Part shown: in pieces, positions 1 to 9,075 of the stretch
Position numbering within the stretch: position 1 is the stretch's first letter
How the letters are laid out: each line of letters begins with the position of its first letter
Assembly (NCBI GenBank): GCA_040382935.1
Contig: JBEIEP010000009.1
Coordinates: 12,003-76,002 of the forward strand
Origin: JALQUL01 sp040382935
GTDB lineage: Bacteria > Pseudomonadota > Gammaproteobacteria > Burkholderiales > Burkholderiaceae_C
Direction of reading: 5' to 3'
DNA: 64,000 bases
The notes under the pieces: model-generated
What the model saw: the letters and a program-made list of their open reading frames with translations, nothing else
Database searches by the model: none
What the model was told of the DNA's origin: nothing
Translations under genes and position numbers: made by a program

Positions 1-2
1 TT

Positions 3-767
3 GAAAAGCTGGCGCGGGTATTGGACCCGCTGCTCGCACAATGGGGCTTTAAGGTGAATCTGGACGTAGGGGCAATCAAGGCCTTTGTTTTGAAGTACCT
101 CGGAACGAATTTTGACGACGCGTTTGGCCAGGTTTTGGCCTCGCTCAAAATTGGTGGCAGTGTGGCCATGACCGTGATTAGCAACGCCATTTTGGTGCCC
201 GTTGCGCTGTTTTATTTTTTGATGGACTGGGACGCGTTGGTGTCAAAGACGCTGCGTTGGGTGCCCGCGCCGCTGCGCCCGGCGGTGGATAGCTTTACCC
301 ACGAGGCCGACGAGGTGTTGGGGCAATACCTGCGTGGCCAGTTGTTGGTCATGTTGGTTTTGGCCGTTTTTTACAGCGTGGGACTGGCCTTGTTTGGGTT
401 GGATTTGGCACTGCCCATAGGCGTGTTCACAGGTCTTGCGGTGTTTGTTCCTTACCTGGGCTTTGGACTGGGCTTGGTGTTGGCGCTGTTGGCCGGGTTT
501 TTGCAGTTTGCCTCTAGTTGGGCGCTGGTGATGGTGGCGGTGGTGTACGGACTGGGGCAAGTTATTGAAAGCATATTTCTAACCCCCAAACTGGTGGGCG
601 AACGCATAGGTCTGCACCCCTTGGCCGTGATTTTTGCCCTGCTGGCCTTTGGGCAGGTATTGGGCTTTGTCGGTATTTTGATCGCCCTGCCCGCCAGCGC
701 CGTGCTGCTGGTGGGGTTGCGACGCTTGCAGACCCTGTACCTATCCAGCAAGTTTTATGCGGGTTAG
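3..767 (+). CDS. AI-2E family transporter (PerM-like), C-terminal part, cut by window edge
   Basis: The reading frame is open from the first bases, so the gene begins upstream of the window and only its C-terminal ~255 residues are visible. The sequence is strongly hydrophobic with about five membrane segments. It includes the long glycine-rich pair around a VPYLGFGLGL stretch and the conserved tail region with ESIFLTPKLVGERIGLHP, which is typical of the AI-2E/PerM (UPF0118) family of inner-membrane permeases. Family members export small molecules or sodium/protons; the substrate here cannot be told. It is followed 42 bp later by hda, a neighbourhood common in Burkholderiales. The family call is firm; the function is not. 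Confidence 0.88.
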   Translation, partial: EKLARVLDPLLAQWGFKVNLDVGAIKAFVLKYLGTNFDDAFGQVLASLKIGGSVAMTVISNAILVPVALFYFLMDWDALVSKTLRWVPAPLRPAVDSFTHEADEVLGQYLRGQLLVMLVLAVFYSVGLALFGLDLALPIGVFTGLAVFVPYLGFGLGLVLALLAGFLQFASSWALVMVAVVYGLGQVIESIFLTPKLVGERIGLHPLAVIFALLAFGQVLGFVGILIALPASAVLLVGLRRLQTLYLSSKFYAG

Positions 768-809
768 CAGGTTTACCGTGGACTGCCACTTATTCTTAGC
801 CCCTTCGTT

Positions 810-1517
810 TTGAAACAGATTGCATTACCCATCAGCGCAGGGAGTGAGCCTTCGTTTGACAATTACCAGGCCGAGCGTAACGCGCCTGCTTTGCAAGCGG
901 TGCAGGCGTCGTTGAATGGGCCGGGTGCACCCCTTGTGTACCTGTGGGGCCCACCGGGTACGGGAAAGACGCACTTGTTGCGGGCCGCGTGGCGGCAGTT
1001 AGCCGGCATGGGACTAGGTGCCGGGCAAATGGGGGTGTGGTCTGCGCTTGACCTGACGCAATCGGGCGGTGAGCCCCAGCAGGCCTTTGACCCGGCCTGG
1101 CGGGTGATTTTGTTGGACGACGTGCACCGGTTCACACCGGCACAGCAACAGACCGCGTTTGCCTGGATGATTCATGCCCAAAGCGTGGGCTGCAACGTGG
1201 TTGCCGCCGGGCCGGTGCCGCCGGTCAATTTAACCCTGCGCGATGACGTGCGTTCGCGGTTGTCGCAGGGGCAGGTAATGGCCTTGCACCCCTTGTCGGA
1301 GGCACACGTGCGCGAGGTGCTTAAAAGCGCTGCCCACGCCCGTGGCATTGTGTTGAGCCACGAGGTGCTGGACTATGTGATGCTGCGCTTTAGCCGTGAC
1401 CTGTCCAGCCTGCACCAATTGCTAGACCGCCTAGATACGTTTTCTTTAGAGGCCAAGCGAGGCGTTACCGTGCCTCTGATCAACGCCATGTTTAAGTCCA
1501 TGGAGGGCGACGCGTGA
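810..1517 (+). CDS. hda: DnaA regulatory inactivator Hda
   Basis: A 235-residue DnaA-like AAA+ protein without the DnaA DNA-binding domain. Walker A (GPPGTGKT, residues 47-54) and Walker B (LLDD, 101-104) are intact. The N-terminus carries a clamp-binding hexapeptide-like motif (QIALPI, residues 3-8), as expected for a protein that works with the DNA-loaded beta clamp to stimulate ATP hydrolysis by DnaA and stop re-initiation. The start is TTG; an earlier start is not supported by the alignment of the QIALPI motif to the N-terminus. It overlaps the next gene by 4 bp (GTGA), so the two are probably translationally coupled. Confidence 0.92.
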   Translation: MKQIALPISAGSEPSFDNYQAERNAPALQAVQASLNGPGAPLVYLWGPPGTGKTHLLRAAWRQLAGMGLGAGQMGVWSALDLTQSGGEPQQAFDPAWRVILLDDVHRFTPAQQQTAFAWMIHAQSVGCNVVAAGPVPPVNLTLRDDVRSRLSQGQVMALHPLSEAHVREVLKSAAHARGIVLSHEVLDYVMLRFSRDLSSLHQLLDRLDTFSLEAKRGVTVPLINAMFKSMEGDA

Positions 1518-2212
1518 AAAAAGTGACCCTGTTTGACCTGGACCACACCCTTTTGCCCGTAGATTCTGATTACGAGTGGGGGGTGTTTACCACCCGCATC
1601 GGTTGGACCGATCCCGGCTACTTCACGGCCCAAAATGAAAAGTTTTATGCCGACTACAAAAACGGCAGCTTGGACATCGCCGCCTACGTGCGTTTTGCCA
1701 CCGAGGCCCTGCGCCTAAAGGGCGAGATGGCCAGCCACTTGGCGCACCAACAGTTTATGGCAGAGGTGATTGTGCCCGCCATAACCCAACAGGCACAGGC
1801 GCTGGTGCAGGCGCACAGGCAGGCCGGCGACGAGGTGCTTATCGTGACCGCAACCAATGAATTTGTGACCCGCCCCATTGCCAAGGCGTTTGGTGTGGAC
1901 GAATTGATCGCGGTCCAACTCGTGGGATACTGCGGTGAAGGCCAAATGCCAAGCGCGCAGGCTTGGATTACCGGTGAAATTGAAGGTATCCCCTCTGCGC
2001 GGGAAGGTAAGGTGCATCGAGTGGCACAATGGCTGGCCAAGCGCCACTTGGATTGGGCCGATGTGCACCTCACCTTTTACTCTGATTCCATGAATGATTT
2101 GCCCTTGCTAGAGCGCGTGCAAGAACCGGTGGCCACCAACCCCGACCCGGCTTTGCGTGCCTTGGCAATCCAACGCGGCTGGCGCGTATTGGACCTGTTT
2201 GAAAAGCGATAA
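1514..2212 (+). CDS. HAD-superfamily IB phosphatase (SerB-like)
   Basis: A 232-residue haloacid-dehalogenase family hydrolase. The catalytic motif FDLDHT places nucleophile D8 and acid D10 at the N-terminus. Motif II is T112 (VTAT), a lysine follows near 166, and motif III is SDSMNDLP with D191 and D195. The helical cap lies between motifs I and II, as in subfamily IB, which contains phosphoserine phosphatase. Its place between hda and pcnB is conserved in Burkholderiales. Likely substrates are small phosphomonoesters, but a specific one cannot be named. It starts with GTG overlapping the hda stop. Confidence 0.88.
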   Translation: MKKVTLFDLDHTLLPVDSDYEWGVFTTRIGWTDPGYFTAQNEKFYADYKNGSLDIAAYVRFATEALRLKGEMASHLAHQQFMAEVIVPAITQQAQALVQAHRQAGDEVLIVTATNEFVTRPIAKAFGVDELIAVQLVGYCGEGQMPSAQAWITGEIEGIPSAREGKVHRVAQWLAKRHLDWADVHLTFYSDSMNDLPLLERVQEPVATNPDPALRALAIQRGWRVLDLFEKR

Positions 2213-2300
2213 AGGGTTATGGTGCGGGCCTGGTGCGGCACACAAATTGCCTGGGTGTGAAAGCCCCAACGTGCCCAGCGCACCCCAATGAAACACAACA

Positions 2301-3869
2301 ATGATTAAGACTTTTATCAAAAAACTGCTTGGCGGCACCGGCAGCAAAAGTGCCAAAAAAGGCGCTACTTCCTTTGGCCACCGCGAGCAATGGCCGCAAG
2401 ATGTGCACCAGATCGATCTGAAAAAAGTGGACCACCGCGCTTTGGACGTGGTGCGCACCTTACAAGATGCGGGCTACGAGGCCTACATTGTGGGCGGTGC
2501 GGTGCGTGACCTGTTACTCGGCCTGACACCCAAAGATTTTGACGTGGCCACCGACGCCACGCCCGAGCAAGTGAAAGCCTTGTTCAGACGGGCCTTCATT
2601 ATTGGTAGACGCTTTCGTATTGTGCATGTGGTGTACGGCAGAGGGCGCGAACACGAGGTGGTCGAGGTGTCTACCTTTAGGGCTTATCTGGACAACGCGG
2701 CGGCCGAGGCCGTTGCAGGCAATGAAAAAACCAGTAAAGCCGATCTTGTGCACCTCAAGCACGCCGTGGACGCCAGCGGGCGCGTGCTGCGCGACAACGT
2801 GTGGGGCTCCTTGCACGAAGACGCCGCGCGGCGGGACTTCACCATCAATGCCATGTATTACGACCCCCAATCGCAGGTGGTGGTGGACTACCACAAGGGT
2901 TTGGAAGACACCAAAAAGCGTGTGATACGCATGATCGGCGACCCGTTGACCCGCTACCGTGAAGACCCGGTTCGCATACTGCGTGCCATCCGCTTTGCCG
3001 CCAAACTCAACGCGCTTGGGTTTGGGTTAGAGCCCAAAACGGCCAAGCCGTTGGTGCAGTGCCAAAGCCTGTTGGAGGCGGTCCCACAAAGCCGTATGTT
3101 TGATGAAATGCTCAAGCTGGTACAAACCGGCCATGGCGTGGCCAGCATGGAGCAGTTGATTCATCTGCATCTGAACAAAGGCCTGTACCCGCTGCTGGAT
3201 TTGATGGTCGAGCGGTTTACCCAACCGCTGGTGCGACGGGTGCTGGAAGACACCGATCAAAGAGTATCAGAGGGTAAAGCGGTAGCGCCCGGGTTTTTGT
3301 TGGCCGTGTTGCTGTGGCAGGACGTGTACGAGGGATGGATGAAAATCCAAGCCAATGGGGTACACCGCATGCCCGCCTTGCAAACGGCAATCGACGAGGT
3401 GTTTGATGCCCGTATTGGCGATGTATCGGGCCGGGGCAAGTTGGCCGCCGATATGCGGGAAATCTGGACCTTGCAGGCGCGCTTTGACAAACGCGTGGGC
3501 TCAGGGCCCTACAGCCTAGTGGACCATCCACGGTTTAGGGCCGGCATTGACTTTTTGCAACTGCGTGGCCAAACCGGGGAAGTGGACCAAACCCTGGTGG
3601 ACTGGTGGCAAACCTTTTACGGCACCGATGACGACACCCGTGAAGCCATGCTGAGCGCGGTGCGCGACGAAACCCGTCCCACGCGCAGCAGAGGCCTCAG
3701 ACGTAGCAATGCCACTGCTGTAGACGCTGCGGCTCCCAAGCCAGCGCCCGAAACGCAAGACCCCACCGCGTCGGCGCCGGCAGACCTTGAGGGCGCACCG
3801 GCACGCAAACGCCGTCGCCGCCCGCGCCGCCCCAACGGACCCGCCGCACCATCCCATGAAGGTGACTAA
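2301..3869 (+). CDS. pcnB: Poly(A) polymerase I
   Basis: A 522-residue class II nucleotidyltransferase that adds poly(A) tails to RNA 3' ends and promotes their decay. The active-site loop GGAVRD (65-70) is followed by the carboxylates D79 and D81 (PKDFDV). The RRDFTINAM motif and the EDPVRILRAIRFAAKL RNA-binding segment follow, so the protein belongs to the PcnB/tRNA-nucleotidyltransferase family. The C-terminal ~60 residues are Pro/Ala/Arg-rich with an RKRRRRPRR run, usual for PcnB rather than for CCA-adding enzyme. The folK start lies inside the 3' end of this gene. Confidence 0.93.
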   Translation: MIKTFIKKLLGGTGSKSAKKGATSFGHREQWPQDVHQIDLKKVDHRALDVVRTLQDAGYEAYIVGGAVRDLLLGLTPKDFDVATDATPEQVKALFRRAFIIGRRFRIVHVVYGRGREHEVVEVSTFRAYLDNAAAEAVAGNEKTSKADLVHLKHAVDASGRVLRDNVWGSLHEDAARRDFTINAMYYDPQSQVVVDYHKGLEDTKKRVIRMIGDPLTRYREDPVRILRAIRFAAKLNALGFGLEPKTAKPLVQCQSLLEAVPQSRMFDEMLKLVQTGHGVASMEQLIHLHLNKGLYPLLDLMVERFTQPLVRRVLEDTDQRVSEGKAVAPGFLLAVLLWQDVYEGWMKIQANGVHRMPALQTAIDEVFDARIGDVSGRGKLAADMREIWTLQARFDKRVGSGPYSLVDHPRFRAGIDFLQLRGQTGEVDQTLVDWWQTFYGTDDDTREAMLSAVRDETRPTRSRGLRRSNATAVDAAAPKPAPETQDPTASAPADLEGAPARKRRRRPRRPNGPAAPSHEGD

Positions 3870-4371
3870 AGAAGCCGTTGCGGCAGATCAGCCGCCGCGT
3901 GAAGCGGTGCAGGCATACGTTGGGATGGGGGCCAACCTGGGCGACGCCGCCGCTGCTTTGCAAAAGGCCTTGACTGCCTTGCGCGCCTTGCCGTTAACGC
4001 AGGTGACCGCCGTGTCCAGCCTGTACGGCAGTGCGCCGGTGGATGCAAGCGGCCCCGATTACCTCAATGCCGTGGTGGCCCTGCATACTGCTCTAGGGCC
4101 AATGGCTTTGCTCGACCACCTGCAATCCATAGAGCTTGATCTGGGCCGCGAGCGGCCCTACCGAAACGCCCCACGCACCCTGGATTTAGACCTGTTGCGC
4201 TACGGTGAGGCCACCATCAACTCGCCCACACTAACCGTGCCCCACCCCCGTATGTATGAACGCGCCTTTGTGCTGCAGCCCCTGTTTGAGGTGGCGCCCC
4301 ATCAGGTAACGCCTGAGGCGCTCAACGCGGTTGCGGGCCAGCGCATTCAAAAAAACGGACCCTTTGGCTAA
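3856..4371 (+). CDS. folK: 6-hydroxymethyl-7,8-dihydropterin pyrophosphokinase (HPPK)
   Basis: The enzyme transfers pyrophosphate from ATP to hydroxymethyl-dihydropterin in folate biosynthesis. Signature segments are YVGMGANLGD near the start and the catalytic loop NAPRTLDLDLL, followed by VPHPRMYERAFVL. I chose ATG at 3856, 14 bp inside pcnB, because the family begins a few residues before the GANLGD motif; an in-frame earlier ATG would add 23 unsupported residues. The product is 171 residues, the normal size. The overlap with pcnB suggests coupled translation. Confidence 0.93.
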   Translation: MKVTKEAVAADQPPREAVQAYVGMGANLGDAAAALQKALTALRALPLTQVTAVSSLYGSAPVDASGPDYLNAVVALHTALGPMALLDHLQSIELDLGRERPYRNAPRTLDLDLLRYGEATINSPTLTVPHPRMYERAFVLQPLFEVAPHQVTPEALNAVAGQRIQKNGPFG

Positions 4372-4428
4372 TTGCATTTTCGAGGGGCGCTTGCCGCCCT
4401 AAAGACAACCCTATCCAAGTCATACTCC

Positions 4429-5640
4429 ATGCAAGCTCATTTCTTTAAAGACCTCAGCCTTTCATCGGCCACTGCCGGATTTGTTGCGGTGCTGATCGGG
4501 TTTACCAGTTCGGTGGCGATTGTGTTTCAAGCGGCTACTTCTTTGGGGGCTACCCCTGCAATGGTGGCGTCGTGGATTTGGGCCTTGGGGCTTGGCATGG
4601 GGTTGTGCAGCGCCTTGCCCTCTCTGTGGTGGCGCGCGCCGGTGATGGTGGCTTGGTCGACGCCGGGCGCGGCCGTGTTGGCCGCCGCAGGCGCGACTGG
4701 GCAATTTACCATGGCCCACGCGGTGGCGGCCTTTATGGTGGCTGGCGTTGCAACGGTGGTGGTAGGGGCCACGGGGTGGTTTGAAAAAGGCGTTAAACGG
4801 GTGCCGTTGAGCCTGGCCAACGCCTTGTTGGCCGGTGTGTTGGCTCGGTTTTGTTTGCAGGCCTTCAAAGCCTTGGAATCGTCCTTGGTGCTGGTGGCGG
4901 CCATGCTACTGGTCTACCTGCTGGCCAAACGGGCCACGGCGCGATATGCCGTTACCCTGACCTTTGCAGCGGGCGTGGCCCTGGCGGCCGCGCAGGGGCA
5001 TATTTCAGTGCAAGGCATTGAATGGGCACTGGCCACGCCGGTATTTGTCATGCCAGAGCTAACGCTCCCGGCGCTGCTGGGTTTGGCGTTGCCTCTGTGG
5101 GTGGTGACCATGGCATCGCAAAACCTGCCCGGTGTTGCGGCGATTCGTGCCTTTGGCTATGACGCGGCCACACCAGGGCAGACGGCTGGAACCATCCCCA
5201 TCTCGAAAGTCATTACCTTAACGGGGGCTGCCACTTTGGTGCTGGCGCCGTTTGGCGCGTTTGCGCTCAATTTAAGTGCGATTACAGCGGCCATTTGCAT
5301 GGGGCCGCAGGCGCATCAAAACCCGGCCAAACGCTATACCGCCGCCGTGGTGTGCGGTGGCATTTACATTGTGATTGGACTGTGCGGCGCGGCGTTTGTC
5401 GCTTTGCTGGCAGCCTTTCCAAAGGACCTCATCATGGCCATTGCGGGTTTGGCCTTGCTGGGCACGGTAGCCAGTAGTTTGAATACCGCCCTGGCCGAGC
5501 CCGATGAACGTGAAGCGGCGTTGGTCACGTTTTTGGTGACGCTAAGTGGCGTGGTGATCGCGTCGATTGGGTCGGCCTTTTGGGGCGTGGTGGCAGGTGG
5601 CTTGGCCCTGGTGATTGGGCGCTGGGCAAGGCGTTCGTAA
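4429..5640 (+). CDS. BenE family benzoate/H+ symporter-like permease
   Basis: About 403 residues with 11-12 hydrophobic segments, matching the BenE family of proton-driven benzoate transporters of the inner membrane. Recognisable segments are the N-terminal DLSLSSATAGFVAVLIGFTSSVAIV and the conserved QNLPGVAAIRAFGY stretch, with GTIPISKVI soon after. No benzoate degradation genes lie nearby, so the true substrate is open. ATG at 4429 gives the usual family N-terminus; the frame is open upstream to 4372 without a good alternative start. Confidence 0.88.
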   Translation: MQAHFFKDLSLSSATAGFVAVLIGFTSSVAIVFQAATSLGATPAMVASWIWALGLGMGLCSALPSLWWRAPVMVAWSTPGAAVLAAAGATGQFTMAHAVAAFMVAGVATVVVGATGWFEKGVKRVPLSLANALLAGVLARFCLQAFKALESSLVLVAAMLLVYLLAKRATARYAVTLTFAAGVALAAAQGHISVQGIEWALATPVFVMPELTLPALLGLALPLWVVTMASQNLPGVAAIRAFGYDAATPGQTAGTIPISKVITLTGAATLVLAPFGAFALNLSAITAAICMGPQAHQNPAKRYTAAVVCGGIYIVIGLCGAAFVALLAAFPKDLIMAIAGLALLGTVASSLNTALAEPDEREAALVTFLVTLSGVVIASIGSAFWGVVAGGLALVIGRWARRS

Positions 5641-5655
5641 GTGACGGGCTTTGGG

Positions 5656-6552
5656 TTATCTTTTGTTGACCAGCACGATGCCCATGGCCACCAGTACCAA
5701 ACCGGCCATGAGTGAATGGGTAATGGGTTCTGACAACCAAAAAGCGCCAATCAGCAGGGCAAAGATGGGCGTCAAAAATACGAATGCCGCGACTTTGGTT
5801 GCGGGGTAGCGGCCCAGCAACCACATCCAGGCCAGGTAGCTGGCAAAGGCCCCCACCACTGTTTGCAGCAGTATCGACCCCGTGGCAAATGCACTCCAGC
5901 GAAATGTCCAACTCTCCCCCAGGCCCAGCGACACAAAGGGAAGCAAAAGGCCGCTCATACCAATTTGATAGAAGAGCAGCTTTTCGGCAGAAATTTTTGT
6001 AAGGCCACTTGCACGTATCAACACCGTGGTCAAGCCCCAAAACAAGCCTCCTGCCAGTGCCATCAAGTCGCCTTTCCAGGTCAATGGGTCCAAACTGTCG
6101 TGGCCACGCAAACCGTCGGCCAGGGCAATCACGACCCCGGCAAAGGCCAGTACCAAACCCACCCATTGCCATTTGCCAATGCGCTCGGTGGCCACCCACA
6201 GCGGCACCAGCAAGGCTACCCAAAACGGCGAGGTGTAGGCAAACACAGTAGTACGCGAGGCGGTGGTGTATTGCAGGGCATGAAACATAAAAGCGAATTC
6301 AATAGCAAACAGTGTGCCCGCCATCAGTCCTATCTTGAGGCTACCGTCGGCCTGCCATAACGGGATGCGCCGCCAATGGCACCAAGCCATAAGTACCAGC
6401 GTGGCACCCAAAAACCGCACACTGGCCTGAAACACGGGAGCCAGTTCGGGCATGGTGGCTTTGACCAACACCTGTTGGTAGCCCCATAACAGGCAACAAA
6501 TCACCAAGGTGCCGTAGGCAACGCCGTCGAGTTGAGATTTACGAAGTGTCAT
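5656..6552 (-). CDS. DMT-superfamily (EamA) transporter
   Basis: A 298-residue membrane protein with ten predicted hydrophobic segments in two similar halves, the layout of EamA-domain drug/metabolite transporters. Glycine-rich pairs such as GTLVICCLLWGYQQVLVK at the N-terminus and ALAGGLFWGLTTVLIR in the second half support the family. The start at 6552 (MTLRKSQ...) is preferred because the frame upstream lacks a hydrophobic or family-like sequence. It is convergent with the benE-like gene and divergent from the photolyase gene. The substrate is unknown. Confidence 0.87.
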   Translation of the reverse strand: MTLRKSQLDGVAYGTLVICCLLWGYQQVLVKATMPELAPVFQASVRFLGATLVLMAWCHWRRIPLWQADGSLKIGLMAGTLFAIEFAFMFHALQYTTASRTTVFAYTSPFWVALLVPLWVATERIGKWQWVGLVLAFAGVVIALADGLRGHDSLDPLTWKGDLMALAGGLFWGLTTVLIRASGLTKISAEKLLFYQIGMSGLLLPFVSLGLGESWTFRWSAFATGSILLQTVVGAFASYLAWMWLLGRYPATKVAAFVFLTPIFALLIGAFWLSEPITHSLMAGLVLVAMGIVLVNKR

Positions 6553-6581
6553 CGGGGCTAGGGGGCGGTTAACATACAGGC

Positions 6582-8078
6582 ATGAACGAGACCTCATCCA
6601 AAGGCTTAGTATGGTTTAGGCGTGACCTGCGCAGCGCCGATCACGCGGCACTTTACCACGCACTGCGGTCCTGCCAGCAGGTGTTTGCCGTGTTTGTGTA
6701 CGAGCGCGAGATTTTGGAGCCACTGCCCAGAACCGACCGGCGCGTGGCGTTTATCCATGACGCGCTTGCCGATTTGGAGCGGCAATTGTCTGCTTGGGTC
6801 AACCACCACCACGCAGGCCAAGCGCCGGTACACGGGGTGCTGATACAACGGTATGGGAACTCGGCCGATGAAATCCCTGCACTGGCACAGGCCCTGGGCG
6901 TGCAATGGGTGTTTGCCAACCACGACGACGAGCCTTTCGCCTTGCAAAGAGACCGGCAGGTCAGAGGGCGATTGGCCGAGCGCGGTATAGGTTTAAAAAC
7001 CTTTAAAGACCATGTGATTTTTGAGCGCCAGGAGGTGCTTAGCGCAGCGGGCCACCCCTATACGGTGTTTACGCCCTACAAAAACGCATGGTTGAAAAAA
7101 CTCACCCCTGCTGACCTTGCCCCTTACCCCACAGAATCACTGGCCGCTGGCTTGCGCACCCCCCCTAAGGACCTTGCCACACCCCCTATGGCCTTGGCGC
7201 AATTGGGGTTTGACCAAGCCGTTCACACGTCTGACAAGCTGGGCAAGGGCAGCCAGGGTGGGCAGTCATTGTTGGCCGATTTTTTGCCACGCTTGGATCG
7301 CTACGACAAAACCCGTGATTACCCGGCCGTTAAAGGCCCGAGCTACCTGGGCATACACCTGCGGTTTGGTACGGTTTCTGTGCGGCAAGTGGCCGCGCTC
7401 GCATGGCGGCGCGCGCAGGAACAATCACCCGGCGCCCAGGTTTGGCTCAACGAGTTGGTGTGGCGTGATTTTTATGCGCAGATTCTGGCCAACTTTCCGC
7501 AAGTTACACAGGCCTCTTTCAAGCCCGCTTACGACAAAATCGAGTGGGAAAAAGGGGTGCTGGCCAAAGCGCGGTTTGACGCGTGGTGCATGGGGGCCAC
7601 AGGCTATCCGCTGGTGGATGCAGCCATGCACCAACTCAACCAAACCGGCTATATGCACAACCGATTGCGCATGGTGGCGGCGAGCTTTTTGTGCAAACAC
7701 CTGGGCCTGAACTGGCGTTGGGGCGAAGCCTATTTTGCGGAAAAACTCAACGACTTTGATCTGGCCTCTAACAACGGCGGCTGGCAATGGGCCAGCTCCA
7801 GCGGGTGCGACGCCCAGCCGTTTTTTCGCATATTTAACCCGGTGCTGCAAAGCAAAAAATTTGACCCTGACGGTAAGTTTTTAGCGCGCTACCTGCCGGT
7901 GCTGGCCCAACTGCCACCGGCGCTGCGCCATGCCCCTTGGATGGCACCCGCTGAATTACTGGGGTCAGTGCGTCTGGGGCAAGACTACCCGCTGCCCATA
8001 GTTGACCATCAAGAGGCCAGAGCCCAGACGCTGGCGCGCTACCGGTGTGTGCAAACCACCCCTGCAAAAGGCGGCTAA
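6582..8078 (+). CDS. phrB: Deoxyribodipyrimidine photolyase
   Basis: A 498-residue class I CPD photolyase, a light-driven FAD enzyme that splits cyclobutane pyrimidine dimers. The N-terminal antenna domain begins GLVWFRRDLR. The C-terminal FAD domain contains WLNELVWRDFY, the MHNRLRMV segment and NNGGWQWASSSGCDAQPFF with the electron-transfer tryptophans and cofactor contacts. All family landmarks are intact. The last 4 bp overlap the convergent epimerase-like gene. Confidence 0.93.
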   Translation: MNETSSKGLVWFRRDLRSADHAALYHALRSCQQVFAVFVYEREILEPLPRTDRRVAFIHDALADLERQLSAWVNHHHAGQAPVHGVLIQRYGNSADEIPALAQALGVQWVFANHDDEPFALQRDRQVRGRLAERGIGLKTFKDHVIFERQEVLSAAGHPYTVFTPYKNAWLKKLTPADLAPYPTESLAAGLRTPPKDLATPPMALAQLGFDQAVHTSDKLGKGSQGGQSLLADFLPRLDRYDKTRDYPAVKGPSYLGIHLRFGTVSVRQVAALAWRRAQEQSPGAQVWLNELVWRDFYAQILANFPQVTQASFKPAYDKIEWEKGVLAKARFDAWCMGATGYPLVDAAMHQLNQTGYMHNRLRMVAASFLCKHLGLNWRWGEAYFAEKLNDFDLASNNGGWQWASSSGCDAQPFFRIFNPVLQSKKFDPDGKFLARYLPVLAQLPPALRHAPWMAPAELLGSVRLGQDYPLPIVDHQEARAQTLARYRCVQTTPAKGG

Positions 8079-9004
8079 AGCGCACCTAGCGATGCCCAAC
8101 CCTCTTGCACCGTAGGGTAGCGCAAACGCAGGCCCAGCTCAGCCTTTAGCCGTTGGTTGGACAGGCGGCGCGATTCACCCATAAAGCTCAGCAGTTGCAA
8201 CGGCAGCTCGGTTGACGCGGTAGAACGCTTGACGCGCGGAGGTCGGGGCAGCCCTGCCCTATCGGCCAGCAGGTCGTAATAGTCACCCATTAAGTAGGCC
8301 GAGTCGTCGCATACGTTGATTGTGCGTTGTGAAGGCCCCTTCCAAAGGGCCAACCAGCAGGCACGGGCCAGGTCATGGGCATGGATGTGGTTGGTGTACA
8401 CGTCGTCTTCACGCACCAACACGGGGGTCTGGCGGGTTAGGCGCTCGCGCACTTGGGCACCGCTGCGGTCGGGGCTGTAAATACCGGGTACGCGCAATGT
8501 GGTGCAGCCACACGCGGTAGCACGCCCAAACTGGCGAACCAGTTGCTCCGCATGGGCCCGACGCTTGGCCCTTGGGGTGAGGGGGTTGGGCGGCGTGGCT
8601 TCGGTGCACACGGCACCGGCTTTGTCACCGTATACGCCGGTGGTGGAGGCGTACACCAGTTGCCGGGGTGCTTTTCTTTGGTTGAGCACGCTTAGCAATT
8701 GGGCAGTGCGTGTATCGTCCCACCCCTGGCCCGGGGGGGACGCAAGATGCAACACCCTGTGTGCGATGCCCGCCAGTCGGTGCAGGGTGGCCAGATCGTC
8801 CAAATTGCCGCCCGCCACGGTTAGGCCCAGTTTTCTTAAATTCGAGTACTTGGCTGGAGAGCTGCTAAGCGCGTAGGTTTTAACGGCAGCGGACGTGCCG
8901 AGCGCCGCCACCCGCTGCCCTATGTCACCGCAACCCACGATCAATACGCGGTTTCGCCTAAAAAGTCGGGGCAATGCGCCAGGATGGGTGTTTGAGAGGG
9001 CCAT
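8075..9004 (-). CDS. NAD-dependent epimerase/dehydratase family protein (YeeZ-like)
   Basis: About 309 residues with a Rossmann fold: RVLIVGCGDIGQRVA (GxGxxG-type) near residue 22 and the YASTTGVYGD segment of the extended SDR superfamily. The short form and the glycine motif resemble YeeZ-type proteins rather than sugar-nucleotide epimerases. The canonical YxxxK pair is not clear, so enzymatic activity is uncertain. ATG at 9004 is the most plausible start; upstream ATGs add residues that overlap the divergent reductase promoter. Confidence 0.8.
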   Translation of the reverse strand: MALSNTHPGALPRLFRRNRVLIVGCGDIGQRVAALGTSAAVKTYALSSSPAKYSNLRKLGLTVAGGNLDDLATLHRLAGIAHRVLHLASPPGQGWDDTRTAQLLSVLNQRKAPRQLVYASTTGVYGDKAGAVCTEATPPNPLTPRAKRRAHAEQLVRQFGRATACGCTTLRVPGIYSPDRSGAQVRERLTRQTPVLVREDDVYTNHIHAHDLARACWLALWKGPSQRTINVCDDSAYLMGDYYDLLADRAGLPRPPRVKRSTASTELPLQLLSFMGESRRLSNQRLKAELGLRLRYPTVQEGWASLGAL

Positions 9005-9075
9005 GGTGAGAATACCTGATGCGATATTATCGAACATGGGGCTGCGCGCGGTGCGCAACCAACTGGAGTTTAGTT

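Noticed and set aside
243..751. Long minus-strand frames inside the AI-2E transporter gene
   Set aside because: Low-complexity His/Gln-rich or Arg/Ser-rich translations opposite a clear gene; shadow frames.
9019..9075. N-terminal extension of the ferredoxin reductase
   Set aside because: The added residues do not resemble the family and a TTG with a good ribosome site lies at 9076.
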